Assembly (NCBI RefSeq): GCF_903064525.1
Contig: NZ_LR797830.1
Span: 434,001-498,000, forward strand
Direction: 5' to 3'
Source of the DNA: Methylacidimicrobium sp. AP8
Lineage (GTDB): Bacteria; Verrucomicrobiota; Verrucomicrobiia; Methylacidiphilales; Methylacidiphilaceae
DNA length: 64,000 bases
In this document: positions 50,591 to 59,953 of the stretch, in pieces
Layout of the letters: each line of letters begins with the position of its first letter
How positions within the stretch are numbered: the stretch's first letter is position 1
Program-made: the position numbers and the translations under genes
The notes under the pieces: model-generated
The model's database searches: none
What the model was told of the DNA's origin: nothing
What the model saw: the letters and a program-made list of their open reading frames with translations, nothing else

Positions 50591-53119
50591 CTACGCGTAC
50601 CAGAGGATCTGATTTGCCTCGAGCGGGGTGAGGAGGTCCGGATGGAAGGGGCGGACGCGCGGGGTGTAGTGCTGTGCCGGCCGGTCCGCCGGGACGGCGG
50701 CTTGGAAAAGAAAGGCGTTGATGGCTCCCGCCAGCGATTCGACCCTCTCCATCGGAACCACGACGGGCTTTTGGTCCTCGCCGTCCGGCGGATCGGCATA
50801 GACCTCGACCCGGACCCATTCGGGCGAGATCTCGTCGAGGTAGACCGGCAGCGAGAACCGGTGGCCGGACTCGTCGGTCGTCACCGAAAGCGGGCCGAAG
50901 CGGATCTTTTTCCAATGGAGGGCGAGCTCGTGCAGCCGCTCCTCGATCTCTAGGGCTCGCGCCCCGTTCTTGGCCGAACGCTTAAGGTAGGCGGCGTCCA
51001 GCGGCCGGTAGTAGTCGATGGTGTATTGGCGGACCATTCGGTTGGTGGAGAAGTAGCCGGTCAGAAGCGCGGTGCTCTCCCGGATCTTGGCGATCCACCG
51101 GGTGGGAACGCCATGGGGGTCTCGTTCGTAGAAGGCGGGGGCGACCTCCTGCTCCAGAATCCGGTAGAGCTGGTCCGCCTCGGCGGCATCCCACGCGGGA
51201 TCCTCGCCGTGCTCCCGGCCGTCTCCGAGGGCCCAGCCGACTTCGGGCCGATAGGCCTCGACCCACCAGCCGTCGAGCTCCGAAAGGTTGAGGCCGCCGT
51301 TGGCCAGCAGCTTCATGCCGCTGGTTCCGCTCGCCTCCCAAGGCCGTCGCGGGTTGTTGATCCAGAGATCGACGCCGGAGACAAGCTCCTTGGCCATCCG
51401 CATGTCGTAGTCTTCCAGGAAGACGATGCGGCCTTGGGTCTCTGGGCGCCCGGCGAAGGTGTTCCAGCGCCGGATCATCTCCTTGCCGAACTGGTCCGCC
51501 GGATGGGCTTTTCCGGCGATGACCAGCTGCATGGGCGCGGAGGGGTTGGTGAGGATGCGGAGGAGCCGGCCCGGATCGTGCAGGAGGAGGTCGGGCCGCT
51601 TGTAGGTGGCGAACCGCCGGGCGAAACCCAAGGTCAGGGTGTTCGGGTCGAAGATGCAGGCGCAGCTCTCCATCTGGCGATCCTCCTTGCCGAGGAAAGT
51701 GCAGTGGCATCTCCGCCGCCTGCGGATCGCAAGGATGAGCTTCATCCGGCTCCGCATCCGGAACTCCCAGAGCTCGCGTTCGCTCGCCTGCCGGTAGCGT
51801 TCCTCGAGGACCTCGGTGGGCTGCCGCCAGCGGTTCGGTCCGCAAAAGCGGGTCCAGAACTCGTCGGATTCGGGCGAATGCCACGTCGGCACGTGGATCC
51901 CGTTGGTGACATGGCCGACGGGGACCTCGTTCTGCGGCCACCGGGGGAAGAGAGGCTGGAAGAGCTTTCGGCTGACCGCTCCGTGAAGGCGGCTGACCCC
52001 GTTGACCGCGGCCGATCCGCGGATCGCCAGGTAGGCCATGTTCAGCGGCTCGTCGGCTCCGTCGCCGAGGCGGCCCAGGCGGAGGATCTCCTCGACCGGG
52101 ATCCCGCACTCGGCGGCGAAACCGGAGAGGTAGTGACGGACCAAGCCGGCGGGGAAGGAATCGAAGCCCGCCGGGACCGGGGTGTGGGTGGTGAAGAGGT
52201 TTCCGGCCCGGGTCGCCCGGAGGGAGACCGCGAACGGCTGGCCGGTCTGCTCTCCGAAGGCGCGGGCCCGCTCGAGGACCGCAAAGGCGGCGTGCCCTTC
52301 GTTGAGGTGGCAGACAGTGTAACGGTCGCCGAGCTCCTGGAGGGCGCGCCAGCCTCCGATCCCGAGGGCCATCTCCTGGAGGAGCCGCAGCTCGGTTCCC
52401 CCGCCGTAGAGGGCTCCGGTGATCGTCCGATCGGGGGCGCTGTTCACCGGGTCGTTGCTGTCGAGCAGGTAGAGGGGGACGCGGCCGACGGTCGCCTCCC
52501 AGACGCGCAGGATGAGATCGCGTCCGGGCAGAGCGACCTTGACGCGCAGCCACTCCCCGCTGGCCGTTCGGACCGGGATGACCGGGAGGAGGGTCGGGTC
52601 GTTGTAGGGAAAATACTCCACTTGCCGGCCGTCCTCCGCGATGACCTGGCGGAAATACCCTTGCTGGTAGAGGAGGCCGACGCCGACCATGGGCACGCCG
52701 AGGTCGCTGGCCGCCTTGAGGCAATCCCCCGCCAGGATCCCCAAGCCGCCCGAATAGATGGGCAGAGCCTCGCTGAGGCCGAACTCCATGCTGAAGTAGG
52801 CGATGCGCCCGAGGCCGTGGAGGCTCTCGGTCGTCTCGAACCAGGTCGGGTGCTCGAGGTAGGCCTTCCGCTTCGCCAGCTGGCTCTGGAGCTCCTCGAG
52901 GAAGACCGGGCTGCCGCGCAGCTGCTCGAGCCGGCTCTCCGAAACGCTTTCGAGCAGGAACCAGGGGTTGGTGGTCTCCTCCCAGAGCTTGGCATCCATC
53001 ATCTGCCAGATCTTGTGGGATCCGGTCTGCGAGAGCCAGAGCAGGTCGGCGGCGAGCTCCTCCAATCCGGCGAGCTCGGACGGCAGTTCGCGGGCGAGGT
53101 AGTGGTGGATACAGGGCAT
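50591..53119 (-). CDS. glgP: Alpha-glucan (glycogen) phosphorylase
   Basis: 842 residues, GT35 family, short bacterial type. It releases glucose-1-phosphate from glycogen or maltodextrins using pyridoxal phosphate. Seen: IAYFSMEFGLSEALPIYSGG (substrate-site start), ILAGDCLKAASDLGVPMVGV, CHLNEGHAAFAVLERARAFG, VGHVTNGIHVPTWHSPESDE, FARRFATYKRPDLLLHDPGR and the PLP-binding region EASGTSGMKLLANGGLNLSE. The C-terminal 120 residues (RVEVYADPPDGEDQKPVVVP) form the beta-rich tail of this subgroup. Start chosen at the ATG 53119, just before conserved HHYLARELPSELAGLEELAA. Convergent with mscL (10-base gap). Confidence 0.94.
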   Translation of the reverse strand: MPCIHHYLARELPSELAGLEELAADLLWLSQTGSHKIWQMMDAKLWEETTNPWFLLESVSESRLEQLRGSPVFLEELQSQLAKRKAYLEHPTWFETTESLHGLGRIAYFSMEFGLSEALPIYSGGLGILAGDCLKAASDLGVPMVGVGLLYQQGYFRQVIAEDGRQVEYFPYNDPTLLPVIPVRTASGEWLRVKVALPGRDLILRVWEATVGRVPLYLLDSNDPVNSAPDRTITGALYGGGTELRLLQEMALGIGGWRALQELGDRYTVCHLNEGHAAFAVLERARAFGEQTGQPFAVSLRATRAGNLFTTHTPVPAGFDSFPAGLVRHYLSGFAAECGIPVEEILRLGRLGDGADEPLNMAYLAIRGSAAVNGVSRLHGAVSRKLFQPLFPRWPQNEVPVGHVTNGIHVPTWHSPESDEFWTRFCGPNRWRQPTEVLEERYRQASERELWEFRMRSRMKLILAIRRRRRCHCTFLGKEDRQMESCACIFDPNTLTLGFARRFATYKRPDLLLHDPGRLLRILTNPSAPMQLVIAGKAHPADQFGKEMIRRWNTFAGRPETQGRIVFLEDYDMRMAKELVSGVDLWINNPRRPWEASGTSGMKLLANGGLNLSELDGWWVEAYRPEVGWALGDGREHGEDPAWDAAEADQLYRILEQEVAPAFYERDPHGVPTRWIAKIRESTALLTGYFSTNRMVRQYTIDYYRPLDAAYLKRSAKNGARALEIEERLHELALHWKKIRFGPLSVTTDESGHRFSLPVYLDEISPEWVRVEVYADPPDGEDQKPVVVPMERVESLAGAINAFLFQAAVPADRPAQHYTPRVRPFHPDLLTPLEANQILWYA

Positions 53120-53216
53120 AGCGCCAATATAAAGGTTTCGTGCAGGCGAAGGCGACCAAAATGGCGCTCTCTTCCCTTTTTCCTTGGTTTTGCGAAGATC
53201 GGTCGGAGGAAAGTCC

Positions 53217-54011
53217 GTGAGCGAGGTCGTCGTCGCCGTCGAAGGGTTGCGGAAGGAGTTTGCGCCCGGCCGCCCGGTCGTCGCCAATCTCTCGTTTTGC
53301 CTGCACCGGGGAGAGGCGCTCGGACTCTTGGGCCCCAACGGGGCGGGCAAGACGACCGTGGTCCACCTCCTGTTGGGCCTGACCACGCCGACCGGGGGGC
53401 GGATCACGATCTTCGGGCTCCCCATGCCGAGGATGCGGGTCCCGGTGCTCCAGCGGGCCAACTTCGCCTCGGCGTACGCCCTTCTGCCCTCGAACCTGAC
53501 CGTCCGCCAGAACCTGACAGTCTTCGCCCGGATCTACGGGATCGACCGGGAGCAGGAAAAGATCGCCGGGCTCTTGTCCGACTTGGAGATCGAAGGACTG
53601 GCCGATCAGGTCGCCGGTCGGCTCTCCGCCGGCGAGGCGGCGCGGGTGAGCCTTTGCAAGGCGCTGCTCAACGACCCGGAGCTCCTCCTGCTCGATGAGC
53701 CGACGGCCGGGCTCGACCCCGACATCGCCGACAAGGTCCGACGCCTGCTCCGCCGCCTCCAAGTGGAGCGCGGGATCGCCATGCTCTACACCTCCCACAA
53801 CATGCGCGATGTGGAAGAGATCTGCGACCGGGTCCTCTTTTTGCGCCGGGGGCGCTTGCTCGCGGAGGGCAGCCCGGCCGAAGTGCTCCGGCGCTTCCGC
53901 TGCGAGGATTTGGAAACCCTTTTCATTCAGCTGGCGCGGGAGGGAGCCGGCGCTCCCCTTGCCGAGCCCGGCGGGCGATCCCGGGAAGCGCAAACCGAGG
54001 AGGCCGGCTGA
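53217..54011 (+). CDS. ABC transporter ATP-binding protein
   Basis: 264 residues from the GTG at 53217, with GGAGGAAAG upstream. Walker A LLGPNGAGKTTVVHLLLGLT, Q-loop region NFASAYALLPSNLTVRQNLT, signature LSAGEAARVSLCKALLNDPE (degenerate SAGE in place of SGGQ), Walker B LLLLDEPTAGLDPDIADKV, switch His in YTSHNMRDVEEICDRVLFLR. Typical of ABC-2 exporters of drugs, polysaccharides or other compounds. Paired with the permease 40 bases downstream. Confidence 0.9.
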   Translation: MSEVVVAVEGLRKEFAPGRPVVANLSFCLHRGEALGLLGPNGAGKTTVVHLLLGLTTPTGGRITIFGLPMPRMRVPVLQRANFASAYALLPSNLTVRQNLTVFARIYGIDREQEKIAGLLSDLEIEGLADQVAGRLSAGEAARVSLCKALLNDPELLLLDEPTAGLDPDIADKVRRLLRRLQVERGIAMLYTSHNMRDVEEICDRVLFLRRGRLLAEGSPAEVLRRFRCEDLETLFIQLAREGAGAPLAEPGGRSREAQTEEAG

Positions 54012-54050
54012 AATGCGGCCCAGCCTGCCGCCCAACCGATGGGGGGCCGG

Positions 54051-54842
54051 ATGAATCTCCGGCGGGTCGGGGCCCTGGTCCTCCGCTACACCTACGTCTA
54101 CCGGCGGAGCCTGCTGCGGCTCCTCGAGGTCTTCTTCTGGCCGGCCATCGATCTGCTCGTCTGGGGCTTCCTCACCCTCTACCTCGAGCAGGAGGGACGG
54201 ATGCTTCCCGCGGGGATCGCCTTCCTGGTGGGAGCCGTGATCTTCTGGGATATCATCTACCGGGCCCAGCAGGGAATCACCCTCTCGTTCCTCGAAGACA
54301 TCTGGTCGCGCAACCTCCTTAACCTCTTTTCGGCTCCGGTTCGGGTCACGGAGTTCGTGGCCGCGACTTGCCTGGTGGGGATTCTCAAGACGGTCGTCGT
54401 GGGGGGATACCTCGCCGTGGTCGCCTTCCTGCTCTACCGATTCAACCTGCTCTCTGTCGGGCCGGCCCTCCTCCCCCTCTTCGCCAACCTGCTCTTGATG
54501 GGTTGGTCTCTCGGAATCACGACGACGGGGCTTTTGCTCCGCTGGGGTCAGGCGGCCGAAGCGCTCGCCTGGGCGATTCCCTTCGCCATTCAGCCCTTTT
54601 CGGCCGTCTTCTACCCGGTCAGCGCCCTTCCTTCCTGGTTGCGGCCTCTCGCCGGGGCGATCCCGGCGACCCATGTCTTCGAGGGGATGCGGTCGTCCCT
54701 CCGCGGAGGGTCCGCTTGGCGGGAGCTTCTCTGCGCGACGCTCATCAACCTGGTCTACCTGGCTGTGGCCTGCGGGTGGTTCGCTTACTGCTTTGCGGTG
54801 GCGAGGCGGAAAGGGCTGCTGGTCAAGATTGGCACCCAGTAA
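54051..54842 (+). CDS. ABC-2 type permease
   Basis: 263 residues from the ATG at 54051 (an in-frame ATG at 54039 adds four residues). Six hydrophobic segments, including LEVFFWPAIDLLVWGFLTLY, GIAFLVGAVIFWDIIYRAQQ, ILKTVVVGGYLAVVAFLLYR, LPLFANLLLMGWSLGITTTG, IPFAIQPFSAVFYPVSALPS (conserved ABC-2 motif region) and LINLVYLAVACGWFAYCFAV. It forms an exporter with the preceding ATPase; the substrate is unknown. IS607 copy 2 begins 17 bases after its stop. Confidence 0.88.
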   Translation: MNLRRVGALVLRYTYVYRRSLLRLLEVFFWPAIDLLVWGFLTLYLEQEGRMLPAGIAFLVGAVIFWDIIYRAQQGITLSFLEDIWSRNLLNLFSAPVRVTEFVAATCLVGILKTVVVGGYLAVVAFLLYRFNLLSVGPALLPLFANLLLMGWSLGITTTGLLLRWGQAAEALAWAIPFAIQPFSAVFYPVSALPSWLRPLAGAIPATHVFEGMRSSLRGGSAWRELLCATLINLVYLAVACGWFAYCFAVARRKGLLVKIGTQ

Positions 54843-54885
54843 CGGGCGGCCTGCACCGTTCCTAAAACCATAGACAACCATTCCC

Positions 54886-56515
54886 CTACCAGGGGAGATC
54901 GTCCAGGACGTCGGCCGAACAGTGTTGCCGACGGTTCGCGTGCCGGGGTTTCGCCGGCAAAGCCCGGGTAGCGCCCAATGCCCGCGATTTCGGGAGCAGA
55001 GGCGCGGGAGGCAAGTGATTGCCTCCCGACCGGGCATGCGCTGCATGCGCCGCTTTGAGCCCCTTCCGAACGACCGCCCAGAACGACCATACATGCTTCG
55101 CCCGATTCCTCGCGGGTAGGGCGAAGGTGAGATGGCCGCCATTGCGGGTCGGCACGACCGCCTCCCGCACGGACGGGCGCTCGGATAGGCCCAATCCTCT
55201 CCGGGCGACGGCGTAGGCCGCGCCCTGGTGAGAACCGATGCCATGACGGCGCGCGTGGTTGACCGCGCCGATCACGGAAGTGTAGGCCGGGTCGACTTCG
55301 ATCCGTTCGACTCCGGCACGAAAGGAAGCCGCCTTGAGCATGGAGATCGTCTTGGCGTAGGCGAAGGAAGAGAGCGAGCGAGCCCGGACGCAATCGACCG
55401 CCTCCAGCTCGGCCCTCCGCTTGCGAAGATCCAATCGCTCGATCACGAGCGGCTTGCCCGATTCGGCGCAGGCCCGGGCGATCTGCCGGCACGCATCGCC
55501 GATCGCGGCTTTCGCCTGCTCCTCGCTCTTCCCATAGAGATGCAATCCGATCCGGCGGATTTCCACGAGATTCCCGAAGCGATCCGTTTCGGCCAAGGCA
55601 AGATGATCCGGGTTGCTGTCAACGCCGATCGCTCCGGCAAGGCGGCGTGTCACCAGGGCAACCGGTTGCGCCTCGACGCTTGCGAATACCCGCCACCCCT
55701 TCCGGTCCCGCACGAAGCGGTAGCTTACGGCAGCTCCCTCCCGCTTGCGGAAGAGCTTCCCCGTCTTGGTTTGTGCGGTCACGACCCGGCCGGCGGAGAG
55801 GGCCTGGAGGATTTCCTCCTGGCCGTAGGCCAAGCGCACGCCCTCGAGCACCGGGTGTTTGCTCGTGCTTCCCCATCCGTTCGGCAGCCGCAACCGCAGC
55901 CGCAGGCTGCCGTCCGGAGCGACTGCGGCTTGGCAGGACTGGTTGCCCGAGGCCTCGTCCTTCGATCCGAGCACGAAGAACTGGCTGCTCCGCTCCGCCT
56001 GCCAATCCTTCTTCCATGCGGCATGGTCCGCATAGCCGTTCTCTTCCCGGGCAAACTGCTTGCGGAAGAGGCGTCGGGAACCGAAACAGAGCCGGACCCG
56101 GCCGGACTCCTGATCGGCCAGAAGCGCCTCGAGCTTCGGCCGCAGGACGGCAAGCCGCCGCTTTTTTTTGGTGCACGACATTCGATCCCGGATGCTTCTT
56201 CTCCAGCCGGCCGACCGCCTCTTCCGCTTTCCGGATCCGCCATTTGGCTTCCTCGATCAACTCGGGCCGCCTTTCCCGGATCGAGGCGATCTTGCCTTCG
56301 AGCTCGACCCGAATGGCGTTGAACTGCCGGGCGGTGAGGCCGAACCGGCGCAGAAACGACCGCTTGAGCTCGTTTATGGGAACGCCCGCCCGCATCCTGG
56401 CCAAAAGAGTCCGCTGCGCCCGCCCGTAGAGCGCCGCATAGGCGTCAAGACACGAAGTCTGCTCATGCGTCAACCTCAACCGGGTCTGGTAGGTGAAAAC
56501 AGGGCGCTTACTCAT
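54886..56515 (-). pseudogene. tnpB: TnpB-related protein, frameshifted at an A8 run
   Basis: Starts at ATG 56515 (MSKRPVFTYQTRLRL) and matches copy 1 almost residue for residue up to NVVHQKK. There copy 1 has AGAAAAA and this copy has eight A (T8 at 56162-56169 on the plus strand). The +1 change moves the frame, and the rest continues as an open frame from ATG 56181 to TAG 54888-54886. The 3' end stops nine codons before copy 1 because TGGCAG became TGGTAG. All RuvC-like motifs remain (GVDSNPDHLALAETD, PLVIERLDL). Transcriptional slippage on A8 could restore some full-length protein. Confidence 0.82.
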
Positions 56516-57072
56516 GGATCGCTTCGAGCGCCTTCTCGGCGCGGTTCCGGGCGGATCGCTTCCCGTAAAGCCTGGCACACATCGAAACGATGACCTCATG
56601 CAGGTCGCCCACGATGTCATCAGTCCTGTCGTCCGACTCCACCACCAGGACCGATCGGCTCTGCGCGGCCAATGCCGCTTCCACGTACTCCAAGCCGAAG
56701 CGCATCAGCCGGTCGCGATGCTCGACCAGGATGACGCCGACATTGGGATCACGGAGCAGCCCGATCAGGCCCTTCCGATGGCCGTTCATTCCGGAGCCGA
56801 CCTCCTTGACGGCCTTGACGATCGGCAACCGTTTGCTTGAGCGCAAATTCGGTCAGCCGAGCCAATTGCCGGTCCAGATCCCCGCTTTTTGATCGGAGCT
56901 CGATACCCGTGCGTAAAGGGCGACCCCATTGGGTTGTGAGGGCCCCGCATGCACGATCACCGTTCCGGTCGGCAACTGCTCGGCCGGGACGGGCAAACGC
57001 CCTTCCTTTCTACATCCGCCAAGCCGTCTTGTAGCAAATGCCCTGCCGCTTGGCCCAGACACTCAACTTCAC
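56508..57072 (-). pseudogene. IS607 serine transposase (TnpA), broken
   Basis: GTG start at 57072 reads MKLSVWAKRQG, then a TAG at the position of the Trp codon of copy 1 (ATGTAGAAAGG against ATGTGGAAGG) and a frame change. The serine-recombinase core follows: NGVALYARVSSSDQKAG (catalytic Ser) with another frame change after SDQK. Then comes RLPIVKAVKEVGSGMNGHRK, GLIGLLRDPNVGVILVEHRD and RLMRFGLEYVEAALAAQSRS up to the C-terminal helix ending AIHE. Content is nearly complete but at least three lesions inactivate it. Confidence 0.82.
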
Positions 57073-57175
57073 TCGGACATACTGCCATTAAACTTGCTAT
57101 GTGTCCATATATTGTTTAGCCGCTGGCAAACCCTGGGGGTTCCGACGGCCGGCGGCTCGGGCCCGGCCGGAACAG

Positions 57176-57340
57176 CTATTCGGGCAGCTCCGGAGACTCC
57201 GGACGGTCGCCCTGCAGCCAACTAAAGGCGGCGGCGGCACCGAGAGCGACGATCCAGCCCCCGAACAGGAGGAAGAGGAGCAAAAGACCGCAGGCGGTCG
57301 CTACGCCGGTCGCCAAAGCGGTAATGATATTAATAAGCAT
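57176..57340 (-). CDS. Small single-span membrane protein, 54 residues
   Basis: ATG at 57340 preceded by GGAAAGGTAGG; stop TAG at 57178-57176. The sequence starts MLINIITALATGVATACGLL, continues LLFLLFGGWIVALGAAAAFS and ends WLQGDRPESPELPE. One or two closely spaced hydrophobic helices with an acidic, proline-rich tail. No family recognised. Upstream sequence (57341-57440) is AT-rich and could hold a promoter, including a GATGCA/TGCATC inverted repeat at about 57360-57391. The gene is separated from IS607 copy 2 by about 45 bases. Confidence 0.62.
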   Translation of the reverse strand: MLINIITALATGVATACGLLLLFLLFGGWIVALGAAAAFSWLQGDRPESPELPE

Positions 57341-57569
57341 AATAGCCTACCTTTCCGGAAGATGCATTTCGCAAAAGTAATGTCTGCATCTTGTGTGCGA
57401 TCGTATAAGCAGAGAGAATAGCTCTGTCTAGAAAAAAAAGAGGTTTCCGTTAGCTGCTTCGGGCCCCCCTAGGCGGCAAGCCGGTGGCCTCCCGCCGGAG
57501 TGTTTCCTATGCTCGGGATGGCCTTCGGCGGCTTGCGGACGGCACCGGTTCGCGGTAGCGAGGGAGTCG

Positions 57570-58130
57570 ATGGACGACGAGCTGTTGCGGGATCAGACGC
57601 GGGAGATCGTGGACGACGCGCTCCGGGAGGCGCAGAGGGCGGAGCGGTGGCTCCTCTATCTCTCCTTTTCGGTCATCCTGATGGCGATCTTGGCCACGAT
57701 CGCGGGGACGATGGCGGAGGAGGAAGTGACCAAAGTGATTCTCTTGCGCAACGAAGCCGTTCTTTTGCAGAACAAGGCGACCGACGCCTGGGGGCATTTT
57801 CAGGCGAAGGCGGTTCGCGGCAGCCTGTACCGGGTCGCCGACCGGCTGAAGCCGGATCCCTTCTTTGCCGGCGAAGCGTCGCGTTACGAGCGGGAGAAAG
57901 CGCAGATTCAGCGGGAGGCGCAGGAATGGGAGCGGCAGGTGGAAGATCGGCTGGCGGCGAGCGAACGGGCGTTCGACCGGCACCATCGGCTCCGGCTCTC
58001 GACGGTCGTCCTCCAGCTGGCCACCGCCCTCGGGTCGGTGGCCGCCCTAGTCAAGCGGAAGAGCGCTTGGTTTCTCTCGCTGGCGATCGCACTGGGAGGG
58101 GCTCTGATCTTTCTTTGGGGTTCGTGGTAG
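57570..58130 (+). CDS. DUF4337-like membrane protein
   Basis: 186 residues. N-terminal acidic helix, then a membrane helix (LLYLSFSVILMAILATIAGT), then EVTKVILLRNEAVLLQNKAT and AWGHFQAKAVRGSLYRVADR, the recognisable DUF4337 core. A helical coiled segment rich in E, R and Q follows, then two C-terminal hydrophobic helices (STVVLQLATALGSVAALV, AWFLSLAIALGGALIFLWG). Function unknown in the family. Eight bases upstream of the ankyrin gene, probably co-transcribed. The region 57440-57569 before it holds no gene. Confidence 0.75.
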   Translation: MDDELLRDQTREIVDDALREAQRAERWLLYLSFSVILMAILATIAGTMAEEEVTKVILLRNEAVLLQNKATDAWGHFQAKAVRGSLYRVADRLKPDPFFAGEASRYEREKAQIQREAQEWERQVEDRLAASERAFDRHHRLRLSTVVLQLATALGSVAALVKRKSAWFLSLAIALGGALIFLWGSW

Positions 58131-58138
58131 GGGGCCGG

Positions 58139-59326
58139 ATGCGCGAGCAGGGAAGAGAGGGGGGGATTGCTCCCCGCCGGCTGGCGGGCGTCCTCCTTTG
58201 CTTCTGGCTGGCGAGTCTCCCGCGCGCGCTCGGAGCCGTCGATGCCGCGGAGGTGCGCAGCTTTCCGGAAGGCGGGCGGTGGGTCTACCTGCACGCCTCT
58301 CCGGCCGTCGTCGGCTACCAGGACCCGTCCTTGGCGAAGAGCGAGGAAGAGGGGGAACGGGATATCTCCTGCCTGCTGGTGCTGCCGTCGGCGGCCGAAG
58401 GGCTCCGGCCGCGGGAAGCACTCGACCGGCTCTTGCAGGATATCTTTCTCTTCTATTACAACGAGATGGTCGGCGCGCGCGCCCCCTACTTCCGCCGGCA
58501 GAAGCTCTCCTTCTTCCTCATCCGTCCCGGCTCCCGCCCGGACGGAGCGGGCCGTTTCGCGGCGAGCCAGGTGACCGGGGCGGGAACCGTGGGGCTGGCC
58601 GAGATGGCCGCGGCGGTCTTCCCGCGGGCGATTGCGCGACGGCAGGTGCGGATCATCTGGGGGCGGGCGGAAGGGGAAGTCAGTGGTTTGGCCGAGGCAT
58701 GGGAGCCCGCGTTGGGCGGGAGCGAGCAGGAAGAGGGCGGGCCGCGCCGAACGCTGCGGGCGCTCGACGAGGCGATCGCAGCCCATTCCCGCGAGAGCCT
58801 GGAGAAGATCCTGGCTTCCGCGCCGAGCTATCCCATCGACTACGGGGATCCGGAATCGGCGCTGGTGGAAGCGACGCGGAGGGATCCGGGGCTGGCGCAG
58901 CTTCTGGTCGAGCGCTACGGAGCCGATCCGACCCGCCAAGCCTCTGCCCTGATCGCGGCTCTTCCCGCCGGCGCGGACGAGCCGGCGATTCTCTCCCTGC
59001 TCCAGAGCTTCCTCAAGCGCGGCCTGGGCATCAACGCGGCTACGGACACCGGCCAGACGCTCCTGCACCGGGCGGTCGCGCTCCACTATCCGGCGGTCCT
59101 CGCCTTCCTGCTGGTGCAGGGAGCCAACCCGAACGCCCAGGACCAGCAGGACCGAACCCCCTTGATGCTCGCGGTGGAACAGCGGGATCCGGAGGCGGTC
59201 AAGCTGCTGCTTGCGCACGGCGCCGATGCGCATCGGGTGCGCAACAACCGGGGGGTGACCGCCGCCGAGATGGCCCGCGCCCTGCAGGATCCGGGCCTAG
59301 TGCGACTGCTCGAAGAGAGCCCCTGA
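58139..59326 (+). CDS. Exported ankyrin-repeat protein
   Basis: 395 residues from the ATG at 58139. Signal peptide LAGVLLCFWLASLPRALGA (about 15-33). The middle region (about 40-210) is unrecognised, with WVYLHASPAVVGYQDPSLAK and DRLLQDIFLFYYNEMVGARA. At about 295-395 there are ankyrin repeats: TGQTLLHRAVALHYPAVLAF, LLVQGANPNAQDQQDRTPLM, LAVEQRDPEAVKLLLAHGAD and NRGVTAAEMARALQDPGLVR. A protein-binding role in the periplasm or cell envelope is likely; the partner is unknown. Follows the DUF4337 gene by 8 bases. Confidence 0.78.
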   Translation: MREQGREGGIAPRRLAGVLLCFWLASLPRALGAVDAAEVRSFPEGGRWVYLHASPAVVGYQDPSLAKSEEEGERDISCLLVLPSAAEGLRPREALDRLLQDIFLFYYNEMVGARAPYFRRQKLSFFLIRPGSRPDGAGRFAASQVTGAGTVGLAEMAAAVFPRAIARRQVRIIWGRAEGEVSGLAEAWEPALGGSEQEEGGPRRTLRALDEAIAAHSRESLEKILASAPSYPIDYGDPESALVEATRRDPGLAQLLVERYGADPTRQASALIAALPAGADEPAILSLLQSFLKRGLGINAATDTGQTLLHRAVALHYPAVLAFLLVQGANPNAQDQQDRTPLMLAVEQRDPEAVKLLLAHGADAHRVRNNRGVTAAEMARALQDPGLVRLLEESP

Positions 59327-59350
59327 GCGGGACGGCTCCCGCTCGGCGGG

Positions 59351-59578
59351 CTACCTCCGGCCGTGGTGACGGCTTGCGCGCCACGCCGACCGGTGGTGGA
59401 GGATCCAGTCGAGAAGCGCCCTCTCGAAGCCGATGTCATGGCCCTGCTTCTCGCTCTCGAGCCATTTGTGCTTGAGGATCTCTTCCCGCTCCTCGAGATA
59501 CTCCCGATAGAGGGTCGAGTTCTGGAACAGGGATTCCCCTTCCGCCGGGGACAAAGGTTCCTCGGAAGATCGATCCAT
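59351..59578 (-). CDS. Small conserved-looking protein, 75 residues
   Basis: ATG at 59578 chosen; a longer frame to 59782 adds an unlikely leader. The sequence contains LYREYLEEREEILKHKWLES and EKQGHDIGFERALLDWILHH. The pattern LxHKWxxSExxGxDxGxExA resembles the short conserved block found at the end of DUF4032 proteins, so it may be a free-standing version. Highly charged, presumably cytoplasmic. Bases 59579-59768 upstream show no other convincing gene. Confidence 0.6.
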   Translation of the reverse strand: MDRSSEEPLSPAEGESLFQNSTLYREYLEEREEILKHKWLESEKQGHDIGFERALLDWILHHRSAWRASRHHGRR

Positions 59579-59768
59579 GATCGTTGCTGCTGCCCCTCCT
59601 CCCAGCGGCGCGCCGGCCGGCCTCTTTGCTCTCACCTTAAGGCCTCCCCACGCGGCGGGAAACAACGACGGATCCGACCGCCTCCGGCTACCGGGAGGGT
59701 TTTCCCAGGGGATCGCCCATCCGATAGCCTCCGGAAACCCGGCGACCGCCGGACCGCTTCCCGGCGCT

Positions 59769-59951
59769 TCAAGCCAGGCCATTCCCCCGTCCCGGGGGTG
59801 ACGGCTGCCTCCGCGGCGGAAGCAATCGGCCGAGCCGGTTCAGGGCTTCCGATACCGATCTCCACAAAACCAATTCCTCGATCTCCTCGTTTTCCCGATG
59901 CGAGGGAAGGAGGCCGGCCTTCCCCGCGCCACACCTGGTGCACGAGATCAC
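59769..59951 (-). CDS. Possible 60-residue CxxC protein
   Basis: GTG at 59951, two bases after the mrp stop. It begins MISCTRCGAGKAG, a CxxC motif, followed by ENEEIEELVLWRSVSEALNR and a proline/arginine-rich tail. No good ribosome-binding site is visible, but the position suggests coupling to mrp. Could be chance coding. Confidence 0.35.
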   Translation of the reverse strand: MISCTRCGAGKAGLLPSHRENEEIEELVLWRSVSEALNRLGRLLPPRRQPSPPGRGNGLA

Positions 59952-59953
59952 AA

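Larger units (their letters stand above)
54859..57130 (-). mobile_element. IS607-type element, copy 2
   Basis: 2,272 bp, inverted relative to copy 1 and highly similar along its length. The right end in element orientation is at 54859 (GTTCCTAAAACCATAG); the left end is at 57130 (TTTGCCAGCGGCTAAACAAT). It keeps the tnpA segment deleted in copy 1, but both of its genes carry lesions. Inserted between the ABC-2 permease and a small membrane-protein gene, beside a GGG run. Confidence 0.87.

Noticed and set aside
50982-55244. Very long minus-strand open frame of 1420 codons
   Set aside because: It runs across glgP, the ABC genes and tnpB in an alternate frame; composition is arginine/proline-rich, typical of GC-rich shadow frames.
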